Of a stretch of DNA of 13,603 nt, positions 13,341 to 13,603 are shown one piece after another. Under the pieces are notes generated by a model. The model made no database searches and was not told the origin of the DNA. It was given only the letters and a program-made list of their open reading frames with translations. Within the stretch, counting starts at the first letter, position 1. Every line of letters begins with the position of its first letter. The position numbers were made by a program, and so were the translations under genes. Source of the DNA: Treponema sp. (GTDB taxonomy: Bacteria > Spirochaetota > Spirochaetia > Treponematales > Breznakiellaceae); the NCBI GenBank assembly GCA_009784995.1, contig WQXE01000045.1:1-13603 (forward strand). Reading direction: 5' to 3'.

Positions 13341-13603
13341 TTAACCTACAAAGGGAAAAGGAATAGAAAAGGAGGATAAGATTTCACGCTGTTCTTTTGT
13401 TAAAGGACGAATAATCTGAGTACCGTTTATAGTTGTTTTTTTTAATTTTGAAAGGGTAATTAATAATTTATCCAAAGACATCTTATTGTAAAGGTCTTTT
13501 TCTTTCATTACTTTATGAATATAAGAAACAATGATTAATGAAATGAAGCCAACAAATAATTTGTTTTTCATCCTTGCATCTGTGTGAACGCGCAATCTAT
13601 GAA
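13341..13603 (-). CDS. IS4-group (IS1634-like) transposase, C-terminal part
   Basis: The reverse strand is open from the window edge to the TAA at 13341, giving 87 residues of a C-terminus. It begins HRLRVHTDARMKNKLFVGF, continues with a hydrophobic helix (ISLIIVSYIHKVM) and ends with LSLDKL-like and LTKEQREILSSFSI segments. This R-x-H-x-D...R-x-x-x-K-LF-x-F pattern after the last catalytic Glu is typical of IS4-superfamily DDE transposases, especially IS1634-like elements. The catalytic DDE residues lie outside the window, so activity cannot be judged. The TTG near 13595 is an internal codon rather than a real start. It indicates that an insertion sequence borders the repeat-rich region. Confidence 0.75.
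   Translation of the reverse strand, partial: HRLRVHTDARMKNKLFVGFISLIIVSYIHKVMKEKDLYNKMSLDKLLITLSKLKKTTINGTQIIRPLTKEQREILSSFSIPFPFVG

Overview
The window looks like a chromosomal segment from a low-to-moderate GC spirochaete, most likely a Treponema-like gut bacterium. This is inferred from the gene mix: a membrane-bound adenylate cyclase, a topoisomerase IV A subunit with a short C-terminal part, secreted lipoproteins with a relaxed lipobox, a lipoprotein cellulase-type GH5 enzyme, and short palindromic intergenic repeats. No rRNA or other taxonomic marker is present, so the assignment is tentative.

Layout. Positions 1-1458 (minus strand) hold a sugar-catabolism pair: a Gfo/Idh/MocA dehydrogenase followed by a partial TIM-barrel sugar isomerase, with a good promoter at 1496-1524. 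Positions 1642-2633 (minus) hold a two-gene unit in which an unknown 68-residue protein is coupled to a SAM methyltransferase through a 1-nt stop/start overlap. A divergent class III adenylate cyclase (two TM segments, HAMP, cyclase domain) occupies 2700-4370. Positions 4586-7592 (minus) hold topoisomerase IV subunit A (parC-like) followed 4 nt later by a membrane-anchored coiled-coil protein. Positions 7640-7720 are a tandem array of a 12-mer. Positions 7727-8144 (minus) are a hicBA toxin-antitoxin pair. A divergent secreted GH5 glycosidase lies at 8212-9435. Two surface lipoproteins that share a C-terminal domain lie at 9597-12147, and the second carries an InlB-type repeat. A strong terminator sits at 12173-12202. 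The stretch 12203-12588 is gene-free and full of repeats. A promoter, structured RNA and terminator unit at 12589-12712 looks like an unannotated small RNA. It converges on an orphan PBECR-type nuclease-like gene (12709-13152, minus). The window ends in the C-terminal end of an IS4-group transposase (13341-13603, minus).

Most distinctive signals. (1) The hicBA and GH5 genes diverge from a 13-bp palindrome (8177-8189) that supplies a -35-like hexamer to each side, each exactly 17 bp from a perfect TATAAT. (2) The same palindrome family (GGTGACAGGCACC, or its more symmetric variant GGTGACAGTCACC) recurs at least seven times. It brackets the GH5 gene, seeds a tandem array, and is present exactly inside the conserved GH5 RVPVTW motif. 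(3) Five genes have a TATAAT-like -10 only 5-9 nt before the start codon and no Shine-Dalgarno, which suggests leaderless transcripts. (4) The small-RNA candidate next to the nuclease-like gene is the best candidate for an undescribed element.
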